Source: Ampullaceana balthica
Lineage: Eukaryota; Mollusca; Gastropoda; Lymnaeidae
Assembly: GCA_944989445.1 (NCBI GenBank)
Contig: CALYLW010000037.1
Location: 1,336,001-1,400,000, forward strand
Length of the DNA stretch: 64,000 nucleotides
Direction: 5' to 3'
Shown here piece by piece: positions 22,401-33,733 of the stretch. The position numbers and the translations under genes were made by a program. Below the pieces are notes generated by a model. The model saw nothing but the letters and a program-made list of their open reading frames with translations, did no database searches and was not told the origin of the DNA. Each line of letters begins with the position of its first letter. The first letter of the stretch is position 1.

Positions 22401-23979
22401 TGCCCGAATGCCGTTAATTAAATAATCAGAAAATGCAGAGACAAAGAATGAAGAATTTAACCTCATTTCTATATTGAACAACTTTACGCGGACGTTCAAA
22501 TTCCGTTCAAAGCGAGTTATTTTTGGTGACGTTTTTTTTCCCAAATGCTTTATTTTCAGCGGTGCGCATTCAAAAAACATTATATTGTCTAATTACGTTG
22601 CGCACATTTTCGTGTACGCTTCTTTTCAAAAATTAAAATATAAGCATAAAACAATGACGTTATTTAATATTTCTATACAATCCATACAGACCACGGGAAT
22701 CAATATACATAATTAACATAAGTGGCTTATCCGTGTTTGATAAATACGAAATATTACACTTGCTGAAATGTACACAGAGTATATCATAATAATTATAAAT
22801 TCTCAAATCCTATTTTTACATCGTTGCCTTTTCAAAAATTAAAATATAAGCATAAAACAATGACGTCATTTAAAAATTTTAAACAAAATCATATTGTCTA
22901 ATTACGGTGCGCACATTTTCGTGAACGCTTCTTAATTTGAGCTGTGCAGTACAAAGAATGGTCATTTTCTTTACTGTTACTTTCTATATATTATAGACAC
23001 GTCAACATATTTAATTACAACTGCAACACGATGCATTAGGTTTAATTGTTTACATGTTTAAAATGTTTAAATTTAATTGCGAATTTGTTTGAATTATTTT
23101 CTGTTCCATCAATCCACATTTAATAAAAACCTATTTATGTAATAATTGTGTCAGTATTTTTTTTCAAGGCTTCATTTTTAACGGTGCGCGTTCTAAAATC
23201 TTTTATCGCCTGACTACTGTGCGGACATTTTCGTGTACGCATCTTAAGTTTAGCTTTTAATATAACATTTATATTTTGTTTGTCTTTTACATAAGCTATT
23301 GTCTTTTACATAAGCTATACACTTATAAAATTTAAACTTAGGCTACTAGACCTATTTACATCGTAGATTAAACTAAATAAAGTGATCCTGAAAACGCTTA
23401 ATTATTTATTTGTTTTTTTTTGCGAATTGAATTTGTTATGTTCATTCCTTTGCAGTTGGATTAACATAGGTCATTTTTAAAATTAACCGTTGTAATTGTT
23501 TCACATTCGTTTTTTAACAGACATGTGTTTTAAATATGGAAGATAATTTCTTTATTTTTTAGAAACAGAATCTGTTGTTGGGCAATGAAAGTGACTCAAA
23601 AAAGAATTTCATTCCTTTATGATATTATACCAATTGCATACAGCAGTAAATTTTTATCGTAAATGTAGACACAAATATATAACAATTCAAATATTATTTC
23701 CATGTTAGAACAACTATAAATAGATTACAAAACTAGAGTTATTTTTGGTCCGGTTGTTATGAGCAGACTTTTTATTAAGCAAGAATATTTCGATAACCAT
23801 TTATTATTATTGTCTAAATACGGTGCGCAGATTTTCTTGAATTCCTTTTAATACGACTGCTTTAGTTTCTTTCAAGTATTTTAGAAAGTACATTTCATAT
23901 ATAACATTTATAATTTAATTTATTTGCGCTATATGTCAATAAACTTACACTTTAAAAACGTTTACATAAGCTATATATA
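22401..23979. other. Helitron-like interior and AT-rich sequence
   Basis: Blocks such as TGCGCACATTTTCGTG recur near 22597, 22906, 23220 and 23822 with spacing of a few hundred bases. A GATAAATA(C/T)GAAATATT block followed by AATGTACACA at 22738-22785 recurs near 61633 and 61738. This marks repeated interior sequence of an interspersed family. No gene recognised. Confidence 0.5.
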
Positions 23980-24809
23980 TCTCTATATATATAAGACGCA
24001 TTTGTTGTCTGTCTGGTTGTCTGTCTGTTCCCTCATAACTCGAGATCCAGACAACCAAATAACGTGAAATTTGGTACACGTACACAAAATTATACCGGAA
24101 AGGTTATTAAACAGGTTTCGTTCCTTACATATAAGATACTGGGGCCCGGGGGCCCAAAATGTAGTTTTTCCCTATATGAGCTATATAAAATAAAAATTAT
24201 TGAAAATTAAGACGTAAAATAATGACGCAAATTAATAAACATTTTGGTGTCGAGATTAACAAGAAGGCGATTATCGCCATAAAATAATTTTGTTGTTGTT
24301 GTTGCTTTGTTGTTGTTGCTTTTGTTGTTGTAGTTGTTGTTTTGTTGTTGTTGCTTTGTTATTGTTGTTGTTGTAGTTGTTGTTTTGTTGTTGTTTTGTT
24401 GTTGATTTTTTTGTTGATGTTTTGTTTTTGTAGTTGTTGCTGTTGTTGTTTTTGTTGTTGTTGCTGTTGTTGTTGCTGTTGTTGTTGCGGTTGCTGTTGT
24501 TGTTGCTTTGTTGTTGTTGCTGTTGTTGTTGTAGTTGTTTTATTGTTGTTTTGTTGTTGATTTTGTTGTTTTTTTTGTTGTTGTTTTGTTTTTGTTGTTT
24601 TGTTGCTGTTGCTGTTGTTGGTTTTGTCGTTGTTGCTGTTGTTGTTGCTGTTGTTGTTGTAGTTGTTGTTTTGTTTTTGTTGCTTTGTTGTTGTTGCTGT
24701 AGTTGTTGTTTGTTTTTGTTGTTTGTTTTTGTTGTTTTGTTGCTGTTGTTGTTTTTGTTGTTGTTGCTGCTGTTGTTAAACCCGGGAGAAGCCGGGTACT
24801 TGCCCCTAG
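23980..24809 (+). mobile_element. Non-autonomous Helitron with GTT-rich tract
   Basis: The element starts TCTCTATATATATAAGACGC, followed by TGTCTGTCTG repeats and the conserved block GATCCAGACAACCAAATAAC then GTGAAATTTGGTACACGTAC. It ends with the hairpin CCCGGGAGAAGCCGGG, a short spacer TACTTGCCC and CTAG, followed by T. TC at the start, the hairpin 10-12 bases before a CTAG end and the AT-rich target match Helitron structure. No Rep/helicase frame is present. A sister copy lies at 26069-26965 with the same start block and an equivalent hairpin. Confidence 0.85.
24282..24777. repeat. GTT-rich microsatellite inside the Helitron
   Basis: About 500 bases of imperfect (TTG)n with TGC, TTT and TAG interruptions, adjoining the 3' hairpin. 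Open frames encode poly-Leu/Cys/Val on plus and poly-Asn/Gln/Lys/Thr on minus; both are products of the repeat. Confidence 0.95.
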
Positions 24810-25961
24810 TATATATATATACACACACTATACATTATAAACTTTCGCTACCGAACGTATTAACAGAAGTTGACTAAATTTAATAAAGAGATCCTGAAAA
24901 CGCTTAATTAATTATTATGAATTGCGCATTGAAAATGTTATGTTCATTTCTTTGTAGTCGGAATAACATAGGCCATTTCTAAGGTTGCTTTTTTAGTCAC
25001 TATACAGATGTGCGTGCAAACGCACTGTTAGATTTTTTTTTAATGTTGATATATATATTTTTTTTCATAAACAAAATCTGGTGTGTGTGTTTTGAATATA
25101 ATTTACAAAATATGATTCCTTATCAGAAATAGGGAACACAAGAATTCCTTTTTGAAATTATGCACATTGCATAAAAACGGTAAATATAAATCGTACAATT
25201 TATAGACGTAAAATGTAATAAATATTATTTCCCTGTTTCAACAACTATGAATACGTCAAAAGGAAGAGTTATTTTGGTCCAGTACATTTATGTTATAACA
25301 AGACTTTATTTTATGCGACCAGCTTTCTATAATCTTTTATTGTCCAAATATGGTGTGCACATTTCTTAATATCATTTTAAATTTTAATACGACGGTTTTT
25401 AAAAAAAAAGTATTTTAGAAAGTACATTTATAATTTTGTTTATTGGCGCTATGAGTTACGTAGCATTTGCCTTTTTAAGGGATAGCGCCATATGTTCTTT
25501 ATCCCATAGACGCGGTTACAAATATTGTATTATTTACAATTGGATTACTATGAAGTGTCGTAATTATACATGAAATTTTTGAGTGACGAGGGTGGTAGAG
25601 CTCTTTCGGAAAACCTATCAGTTATGTTTATTTAGTACAAGTTGGAATGAAATAGTAAATTTAGTTATTATGGTCGTAAAGATTCATTAATCATAAATCA
25701 TATCTTTTAAATAGTAAGGTAATGTTAAAAGACACTGCATTCAGTGAAAACAACGCATGCGGTAACATGGTAAAAATTAAATAATTGTGTCTGTTGTTTT
25801 TCCCCCTCTCTCTCTCTCTTTTTCTTAAATAGATTTAATTTTTTGTCCTTAAAATGGAATATCTCTGTTTCCCATAATATTTTAACTAATAGATGAATAT
25901 GAAATATAACTTGGCAAAAATAAAAGTTGAATTAACCAACAACTAATACTGGGAAAAAGGG
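24810..25961. other. AT-rich interspersed repeat sequence
   Basis: The segment resembles 23400-23960 (AAAACGCTTAATTA, then GTTATGTTCATTTCTTTG), so it is likely a second copy of the same repeat interior. A (TC)n run lies near 25805-25820. No gene recognised. Confidence 0.5.
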
Positions 25962-25999
25962 TCAGCACCCTCTCGCTACGAAGAGCGGGTATATTTCTA

Positions 26000-26068
<69 letters not shown>
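25962..26068 (+). repeat. Helitron 3' end inserted in a TA tract
   Basis: CGCTACGAAGAGCG can form a 4-bp stem and is followed by GGTATATTTCTAG and then T, the same TATATTTCTAG terminus seen at 22132. A (TA)n tract of about 65 bp follows directly, up to the start of the next Helitron. Confidence 0.6.
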
Positions 26069-26069
<1 letters not shown>

Positions 26070-26965
26070 GTATAAGACGAATTTTGTTGTCTGTCTGTCG
26101 TCTGGATGTTCCATATTAACTCAAGATCCAGACAACCAAATAACGTGAAATTTAGTACACGTACACAAAATTATACCGGAAAGGTTATTAAACAGGTTTC
26201 GTTCCACATATATAAGATACTGGGGGCCGGGGGCCCAAAATGTAGTTTTTCCTTATATGAGCTATATAAAATAAAAATTATAGAAAATTAAGACGTAAAA
26301 TAATGACGCGAAATAATAAACATTTTGGTGTCGAGATTTACAAGAAGGCGATTATCGCCATAAAATAATTGTTTTGTTATTGTTGCTTTGTTGTTGTTGC
26401 TTTTGTTGTTGAAGTTGTTGTTTTGTTGTTGTTGCTTTGTTGTTGTTGCTTTTGTTGTTGAAGTTGTTGTTTTGTTGTTGTTGCTTTGTTGTTGTTGCTT
26501 TTGTTGTTGAAGTTGTTGTTTTGTTGTTGTTGCTTTGTTGTTGTTGCTTTTGTTGTTGAAGTTGTTGTTGCTTTGTTGTTGTTGCTTTTGTTGTTGAAGT
26601 TGTTGTTGCTTTGTTGTTGTTGCTTTGTTGTTGTTTTTTGTTGTTTTTGTTGTTGTTTTGTTTTTGTTTTTGATGTTGTTGTTGCTGTTGATGTTTTTGT
26701 TGTTGTTGCTGTTTTTGTTGCTGTTGCTGTTGTTGCTTTTGTGTTGTTTTTGCTGTTGTTGTTGTCCACATCCCTTGCCCTGCGACGACAATGTCCTTCA
26801 TGTTGTTGTTACTGTTGTTGTTTTGTTGTTGTTTTTGTTTGTTTTTGTTGTTTTGTTGTTGTTTTTGTTGTTTTGTTTTTGTTGCTGTTGTTGTTGCTGT
26901 TTCTGTTGTTTTTGTTGTTGTTGCTGATGTTGTTAAACCCGGGAAAGCCGGGTAGTTGCCCCTAG
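26069..26965 (+). mobile_element. Second non-autonomous Helitron with GTT-rich tract
   Basis: It repeats the layout of the element at 23980: a TATAAGACGAATTTTGTTGT start, GATCCAGACAACCAAATAAC, GAGATTTACAAGAAGGCGAT, a long GTT-rich tract at 26372-26934, hairpin CCCGGGAAAGCCGGG, then TAGTTGCCC and CTAG followed by T. The exact 5' end is blurred by the preceding TA tract. One stretch within the GTT tract (about 26766-26800) is non-repetitive. Confidence 0.8.
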
Positions 26966-27678
26966 TATATATATATATACCCGGTATACTAGAAATCTTC
27001 GAAACTGAATACGTTTTACTACGTTATTGAAAATATGCCAACAATTATTTTGTTAAGTAGGTCTGTGTACACGAGGATTTAAAGTCGGCGATCTGGATGT
27101 AATATAACTAAATTTTGCGCCGAGCTTATTCTTGATGATGAACCTTATAGTTGTATAGAAGCATACATATTAAAATGTAATGCTCTGATAAGGCAACAAT
27201 TCAAAATGAGGTATAGAGAGCTATGGAGCTAAACAAACAATTCAATAGGGTATTACTTTAATTAAAAAACCTACAGATAAAAATGTATCACGGCCTCAAA
27301 GCCGTGTCGCGAAATAGTCTTCCCCAAAATAAAGTCTCTCGGGAAATGTAATTATAAGACAAAGTCTTTTTGGAAGACTTTGTTTTACAGTTAAGTCACA
27401 ATGGTTAAAATAAAACCTCCCATTACTTATACTTAACTTTAAAATAAATACCGGGGATTTGCAGCAAAAAGGAGAATTTCAGTTAGCGTTGAGAACCCGC
27501 ATACAATTTCTGGAAGATGGGACCATAAGTAACAAAGACGATTGGAAAAGCGACTGACACCATCGTCATACCACCAAAATAAGTGCGTTCATCGTTTTCG
27601 GTTAGAGCAAGGAACTCGCGCATTAAATTTCGTGAAGATGGGCCATACATTAAACAACCCTGTAAAAACAAAGTTTTT
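26966..27678. other. Unassigned spacer with R490-like debris
   Basis: The blocks near 27495 and 27612 (CAATTTCTGGAAGATGGG and TAAATTTCGTGAAGATGGG) resemble the R490 motif AATTTCAGCTCGATGGGATC, so the 62-codon minus-strand frame at 27483-27671 is better read as repeat than as gene. No other feature. Confidence 0.45.
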
Positions 27679-28135
27679 GACTATATGAGACATAACTAAA
27701 ATTATTGATAATGTTCAAACGCGACAAATATTTACAGACTGAAACTGACTTAACTCCCCTTTGCTGTAAAACCCGGGGGGGGGGAGTGTGGTCACGGATG
27801 GCTGGACTCGACTCAGCGTTACACGTGAATGGGCCACTACATATAGTTATATGGAGATAAACTAAAAATGCATTAATTTAATTACGATACATTCGATCGA
27901 TGTGAAATTTTGATACAATGCATTGTTAGGTGACACAAGTCTATTTGTAAAATTTCAGCTCGATAGCATTACGGAAAGTGGGTCATGTTTGACTTTTGTT
28001 TTTCCGCTCGACCGACCGACCGACCGACGAACCACGAACCCAAGAGACGGCGGTGAAGTTAAAATAAGAGATTTAATTAAGCAACCCCGTAAAAACAAAG
28101 TTTTTGACTATAAATCCCTTATATATTAACACCTA

Positions 28136-29221
28136 TGGAGTGAAAATTACAAAGGTATCTCTCCAGAGTACTACAGGAGATACATTGACGATTGTATAGG
28201 AATAAAAAAAATGGACATGCCACAATTGCAAAGTTTCATTGACTTCGTTGGTAATTTCCATTCTTCAATCAAATTTACTTCAACCATCCATAGGAGTGCT
28301 GTAGATTTTTTGGACATAAAAATTAAATTAAAAGAAAACAAAATATCAACATCAATATTTTACAAGTCTACAGACAGCCATAGTTTACTTATGTACACAT
28401 CGTCCCATCCTCAATCTTGTAAGAACGCTATTCCATTTTCGCAACTATTGAGACTTAAAAGACTCTGCAGTGTTGAAGCAGACTTTTTGGAGAAAAGTAA
28501 TGAAACGCTGGATTTTTTTCGAAGGAGGTCATACCCGGAAACAGTTTTAATATCCGCTGTCAATCCAATTAAAGGCATGACCAGACAGGACACATTTACA
28601 TCATCTGGTTCTGATCAATGTGATCGACCCAACTTTATTTTAACTTTTCATCCCCATAATTTTAAAGCCCGCCAGGTGATTCTCAAAAACCGACCAATCC
28701 TCATGGCTGACCCTCTAACTCAGCAAGTCTTCAAAAAACCTCCTCTTTTTGCTTTCCGGAGAGATAGAAGCCTGAGAGATATACTTGTAAGAAGTCACCT
28801 TCCCACAATGAAAGCACATATTGGAACAAAAGGTTGCAACCGTAACCGTTGCATTACTTCTCCATATGTGATTGAAATTAACCAAGTTTCTTTCCCACTT
28901 GAAAACTTCATAATAAAAGATGGATTCACTTGCACAATTCGCAACCTGATTTATGCAATTCTTTGCAAGAGCTGTAATAAAATTTACGTAGGTGAGACAG
29001 ATCGTCGTCTTGGACATCGGTTTCGAGAACACCTGTATAATATAAATAAACAGGCTCAATGTCCTGTATCTAAACATTTTAACAGTGTTGACCAGATTTT
29101 GCAGTTACTGGTATTTTATATGCAAACAATACCAATGATATGATCCACATGGAAAATAGACTTATAAAACGATTTGGTACGTTGGCTCCATATGGAATTA
29201 ACCAAATTCACAATTTTACCT
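28136..29221 (+). pseudogene. Penelope-like RT and GIY-YIG nuclease, 5'-truncated
   Basis: The frame enters just before the catalytic YRRYIDDCIGIKK of the RT, so the fingers and most of the palm are missing. It continues through AVDFLDIKIKL, the HPHNFKARQV connector and CNRNRCITSPY. The GIY-YIG domain follows: LIYAILCKSCNKIYVGET, then RRLGHRFREHL. The main frame runs to 29143. A frameshift near 29085 moves the last conserved block, ENRLIKRFGTLAPYGIN, into another frame ending about 29222. It is closely similar in organisation to the copy at 11376-12671, although the two differ at many residues, so they are separate subfamilies or old copies. Confidence 0.88.
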
Positions 29222-29404
29222 AACTAAAGAATCTTTTTCCCGTTGTGGTTTTAACGGTAACGTTAGATACTTCCTCCTTTTTCCTATTTCCTGTGTCCTT
29301 TTTTGTTTTTGTTTTTCTTTTCATTTAATTTTACATGAATATTTTAAATTATTTTATGATATATGTTTTAAGAATTTAAATATATGTAAGTACCTATTTT
29401 ATGT

Positions 29405-29445
29405 TATTGTACTGATGAAGGCATTAGCCGAAACGTCTATTGTCG
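29405..29445 (+). ncRNA. Hammerhead-like ribozyme motif of the PLE
   Basis: The sequence holds CTGATGA at 29412-29418, stem II GGC-ATTA-GCC at 29420-29429, GAAA at 29430-29433 and the cleavage triplet GTC at 29435-29437. Bases outside can form a weak stem I (GTA before the core with TAT after the triplet). Two cautions: there is an extra A between CTGATGA and stem II, and stem III would have only the A-U and C-G pairs with no loop, so a monomer may not fold stably. Hammerhead motifs in Penelope-like elements are established; activity here is inference. Confidence 0.6.
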
Positions 29446-30840
29446 TTTTAGTTTAAAATAAAGCTCAAACTTATTGTTTTAATTGCACAATTTTTTTGTG
29501 TATTTTGTATCTTATATATGAGACATAACTAAAAGTATTGATTATGTTCAAGCGCGAGAAACATTTACAGACTGAAACCGACTTAACTCCCCTTTGTTGT
29601 AAAACGGGTCCGGGGTGTGATCACGGTTGGCTGGACTGAACTCAGCGTGACACCTAAATGTAAACAAAAGCAGGCCGCTACATATGGTTATATAGAAATG
29701 AACTAAAATGCATTAATTTAATTACGGTACATTCGATAGATCTGAAATTTTGATACGATGCATTGTTAGGTTACACGAATCTATGTGCAAAAATTTCAGC
29801 AAGATAGCATCACGGGAAGTGTGTCATTTTTTACTTTTGTTTTTCCGCCCACCCGCGAACGACAGAGATTACGACAGACAAGGCGGTGAAGTATACGGGA
29901 TTAAAAAACAAAGTTTTTGACTAGAAATCCCTTATATATGAGACATAACTAAAGGTATTGGTTAAGTTCAATGTGATACGCATCGTGCGACAAACATTTA
30001 CAGACTGAAACTGACTGAACTCCCCTGGCTTTAAAACCTGGGGGGGGGGTATGGACAATGGAAATTGATGGCTGGCGTCAACTCAAGTGGCACGTGGAAG
30101 GCGAACAATAGCAAACGGCGACATTGAATTACATAGAGATAAACTAAAAAATGCATTAATTTAATTACGGTACCATCGATCGATCTGCAATTTTGATGCA
30201 ATGCATTGTTAGGAGACGACGTGTATGTGCAAAATTTCATCTCGATAGCATCACGGGAAGTTGGTCATTTTTTACTTTTTGTTTTTCCGCCCGACCGACC
30301 GCGAGCCCAAGACAGAGACGGCGGTGAAGTTAATACAGGGGATTTAATTAAACAACCCCGTAAAACAAAGTTTTTGACTATAAATCCCTTATATATGAGA
30401 CATAACTAAAAGTATTGATCATGTTCAAACGCGACAAACATTTACAGACTGACACCGACTGATATCCCCTGGCTTTAAAACCGGGGGAAGGGGGGAGGGG
30501 GTGTGGACATCGACGAGTGGCGTGAATGCGTGAACTCAACTGTCACGTGGAAGAAAAACAATAACAAACTGTGAAATTGAATTACATATGTTATACAGAG
30601 ATAAACTAAAAATGGATTAATTTAATTACGGTACCTTCGATCGAACTGAAATTTTAAAACGATGCATTGTTAGGTGATACAAGTCTATATGCAAAATTTC
30701 AGCTTGATGGCATCACGGAAAGTGTGTCATTTTTTACTCTTATTTTTCCGTCCACTCGCGAGTGACAGAGATCATGACAGAGATGACGACAGACAGAGAG
30801 ACAAGATTTCGAAGTTAATATAAGGGATTTAAAAAGAAAG

Positions 30841-32090
30841 ATTAACATGGCGAACGTTGTCGACTGTTATGATTCTTGCACATAGAACTTCGATATTCAA
30901 CCAATAGTTAAATCATTTAGCCTTGAAACACTAGAGCAGGGGTCGGCGAACATTTTTGCCCATTACGTCAAAATATAAAAGTTTATATTGACGTTACCCC
31001 CGAAAGCCTAACTGCTGCCCACACGACTTTGGGTTTGCGGGAACGTTTTAACTCCCCCCTCCCCCCCCGCCAGTGTCTGGGCGAAGTGATGAATGACAAG
31101 TGCCTAAAAATGAAATTGAAATGGATTATGCGTAGAAATTTTAACTGAAAACCACAAGGAGGATTCATATTTCAGGGGGAATTTATTTGATACAATTCAT
31201 CAAGTTTACAGTCGAAAATAATAGTTATAACGGTTAAAGGCTTAACAGCACGTGTCATTCTATTATAATTATAAATCAGACATAATGCGGTAAAGTTGTT
31301 TAAATACAAAGTCAACTAAACAATTACAACGAAGTTGGTGCCTTGGATGACAGAGAAAGTTGGATGCTATCTTCAGGGTCCAATCGATTTCGCAGCTTTG
31401 TTTTTCATGTTCACTAGAGTAGAAACTCCTTGTTGAAAAGGTTACGTTGTTGCAAAAGGCAAAAAACGTTTTGAAGGCCTCCTCAAGTTCAATGTTGAAA
31501 AACTTTGCAGCATGTGACATCCAAAAATATGTCATATCTGCTTTGTTTACAAATTCAATACTTGCCTCCTTATCGGCTAGAAGTTCAAGAAGTGTATCTG
31601 CCAACCCCTGAGGCTCATTTGTTACACCCGCAATGTCACAGTATATTTAGCGGATTTTATATGTTCCCGAATAGTCTCCGTTACCCCCAAGAATTCTATT
31701 TTTACCCCAAATTGGGCAATTTACCCCTGTTTGCCGAGCTCTGCACTAGAAGATAAAAGAACCAAGAGTAAAATAGTAATAATTATACATAAAACAATTA
31801 ATTCTAATTTAGAAATAAAACACAAAGATATACAACCCTCAAATAGACATAAGGATAAAAACACCTTTCTTATGCAGTATGCAAGAACAAACATATACAA
31901 ATTTTCGTTCTACCGTACGGAATTCGGACGTGGAATGGGTTGCCTGAGAAAACAGGAAAACCAACACTTTATCAACATTAAAAACTCTAAAAGAATGCAT
32001 GACGTAACACAAACCATAGATAAGCGTAGGACGCAATCATTTTCTGTAAAGAAGGAGCGTCTGTAACATAAGATAAGATAAGACATGAAA
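30841..32090 (+). pseudogene. Jockey-like LINE 3' end split by a hAT element
   Basis: The flanks of the hAT insert join into one LINE thumb block: TPIVKSFSLETLE before it and LEDKRTKSKIV after it. The order matches the minus-strand LINE at 48524-48934 (TPLVKSLNLETLEDRKTKSK). Downstream are the NSNLEIKHKD and FGRGMGCL blocks (the latter in a shifted frame for the usual R-WNGLPE), DKRRTQSFSV and a tail ATAAGATAAGATAAGA near 32068. Repeated ATAAG tails are typical of this LINE group. RT catalytic parts are absent. Confidence 0.8.
30937..31743 (-). mobile_element. hAT element with 8-bp duplication, partial transposase
   Basis: Ends CAGGGGTCGGCGAACATTTT and, reversed, CAGAGCTCGGCAAACAGGGG form inverted repeats. 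CACTAGAG (30929-30936) and CACTAGAA (31744-31751) are the duplication with one change. On the minus strand, 31269-31604 encodes 111 codons with FVNKADMTYFWMSHAAKFFN and EAFKTFFAFCNNVTFST; I read this as a possible hAT transposase remnant, but no catalytic triad can be located. C-rich ACCCC blocks occur in both arms. Confidence 0.82.
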
Positions 32091-32754
32091 CCTGTTTAAC
32101 TTTTGGACATGAGGGTTTTAATGACCTATAGTTTTTAAATATCACCAATCTAAATCTCATGCACTAACTTTGATCAAAAGACATCTATTGTAGCCAGAAC
32201 CCTTCGGGATTGTGGTCAAACACTTTCTAATGTTTCTTGGCGATCAGTGACTAAACTAATATTTACACAGCTCATATAAGAAACAAAACGACATTGAGGA
32301 CCAATCGATGCAAGATGTAAATTTGAAAACATCAATTGATTTCAATCTAAATCTTAATGGATATATTCTTTTTTGTTCATATTCGTCAAGGTCGTGTAAA
32401 ATTAAATGGGGAAGAAAATAACATTTAAGAGCCACCGGGCATAAACGGTATTAAATGTGTATATCTCACAAAACCTGAAGATCTAGGCACTTAAAGGATT
32501 TTGGAGACGGCTAACGCAATGGTGGTTTTAGTATACGTTTACAAAGAGAGACAAAGTAATATTTTTTTTGTATTGCTAATTCTTTGTTTAGGGTGTAGAG
32601 CATTGTTTGTTTTCTGTTTTTTTTTGTTTTTTTTTGGGGTTTGCTTCTGTGTTGCATTAGTTGTTGTTTGTTTTGTAACACAATCACACCAAAGGAATCA
32701 AGGTTGTGGTTATCTATGCATTTCATAATAGGAAGAAACTAAGTTAATAAAACA
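32091..32754. other. Spacer with Helitron-related debris
   Basis: At about 32255-32370 the text (CTCATATAAGAAACAAAAC, later ACATCAATTGATTTCAATCT) resembles the unit and the 3' part of the Helitron at 13758-17171. T-rich runs lie near 32605-32640. No gene recognised. Confidence 0.45.
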
Positions 32755-33733
32755 AACCCGTAAAAACAAAGTTTTTGACTATAAATCCCTTATATATAAG
32801 ACATAACTAACTGTATTTGTTATTTTCAAACTCTGAACTCAACTTTGCTTCATAACCCTAGGTGGGGGGGAACTGAGCTCAGCATGACATGTAAAATGTA
32901 AACAAAAGCACGCGGGTACGTCGATGGGTCGCGTCAACGCATCAACTCAAACTCTCACGTGGGAAAAAAAACAATAACAAACCGTGAATTTGAATTACAT
33001 ACCTAATATTAGGATAAACTAAAAATGCATTAATCTAATTGCGGTACAATCGATCGATCTGAAATTTTGATACGATGCATTGTTAGGTGAGACGGGCCCG
33101 TGTGCCAAATTTCAGCTCGATCGGATCACGGTAAGTGGGTCATTTTTTACTTTTGTTTTTCCGCCCGCCCGCCCAAGACAGACAGAGACGGCCGTGAAGT
33201 TAATATAAGGGATTTAATAAAACAAACCCGTAAAAACAAAGTTTTTGACTATAAATCCCTTCTATATGAGACATAACTAAAAGTATTTACAAATATTTAC
33301 AGACTTAATCTGTCGTAACTCAACTTTGCTTCATAACCCTGGGGGGGGTGGTAGAGGGGGAAAAGTCTGGTCACCGATTCGCTTGACCGAGCTGAGCGTG
33401 ACACGTAACATGTAAACAAAAGCACGCGGGTACGTCGATGGATCGCCTCAACGCGTCAACTCAAACTTTCACGTGGAAAAAAAGCAATAATAAACAGTGA
33501 ATTTGAATTACATACCTCATATAAAGATAAACTAAAAATGCATTAATTTAATTACGGTACGTTCGATCGATCTGAAATTTTGATACGATGCATTGTTAGG
33601 TGAGACGGGCCCGTGTGCCAAATTTCAGCTCGATCGGATCACGGTAAGTGGGTCATTTTCGACTTTTGTTTTTCCGCCCGCCCGCCCAAAACAGAGATGA
33701 CGAGACGCCGGTGAAGTTAATATAAGGGATTTA
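32755..33733 (+). repeat. R490 repeat array B, two copies
   Basis: Two head-to-tail copies at about 32777-33212 and 33247-33732, joined by AATAAAACAAACCCGTAAAA and the AAAAAC-AAA-GTTTTT hairpin. The TCGATCGATCTGAAATTTTG and CCAAATTTCAGCTCGATCGG blocks are almost identical between copies, so this pair is younger than array A or has been homogenised. Confidence 0.88.

Larger units (their letters stand above)
28127..29510 (+). mobile_element. Penelope-like element inserted in an R490 copy
   Basis: The insertion splits an R490 copy and is flanked by the direct repeat CTTATATAT (28118-28126 and 29511-29519). After removal of the insert, the R490 start block is continuous. The element is 5' truncated within the RT and ends in a 3' UTR with a hammerhead-like motif and a polyadenylation-type AATAAA near 29457. 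Confidence 0.88.
27679..30840 (+). repeat. R490 repeat array A, four copies, one split by a PLE
   Basis: R490 copies begin GACTATAAATCCCTTATATA followed by TGAGACATAAC and end GTTAATATAAGGGATTTA, so the ends are inverted relative to each other (AAATCCCTTATAT). Internal landmarks are ACATTTACAGACTGA, GATAAACTAAAAATGCATTA, TTCGATCGATCTGAAATTTT and a pyrimidine CCGCCCG block. Copies lie at about 27679-28074, 28111-28126 plus 29511-29906, 29925-30342 and 30379-30830. Linkers carry GTAAAAACAAAGTTTTTGAC, a 6-bp hairpin. No coding capacity. The superfamily is not established. Confidence 0.85.

Noticed and set aside
24271..24877. Poly-Asn/Gln and poly-Leu/Cys reading frames
   Set aside because: They translate the GTT/CAA microsatellite inside a Helitron; the same applies at 26288-26965.
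27483..27671. 62-codon minus-strand frame as a gene
   Set aside because: It covers two blocks similar to the R490 motif and has no splice sites or family resemblance.
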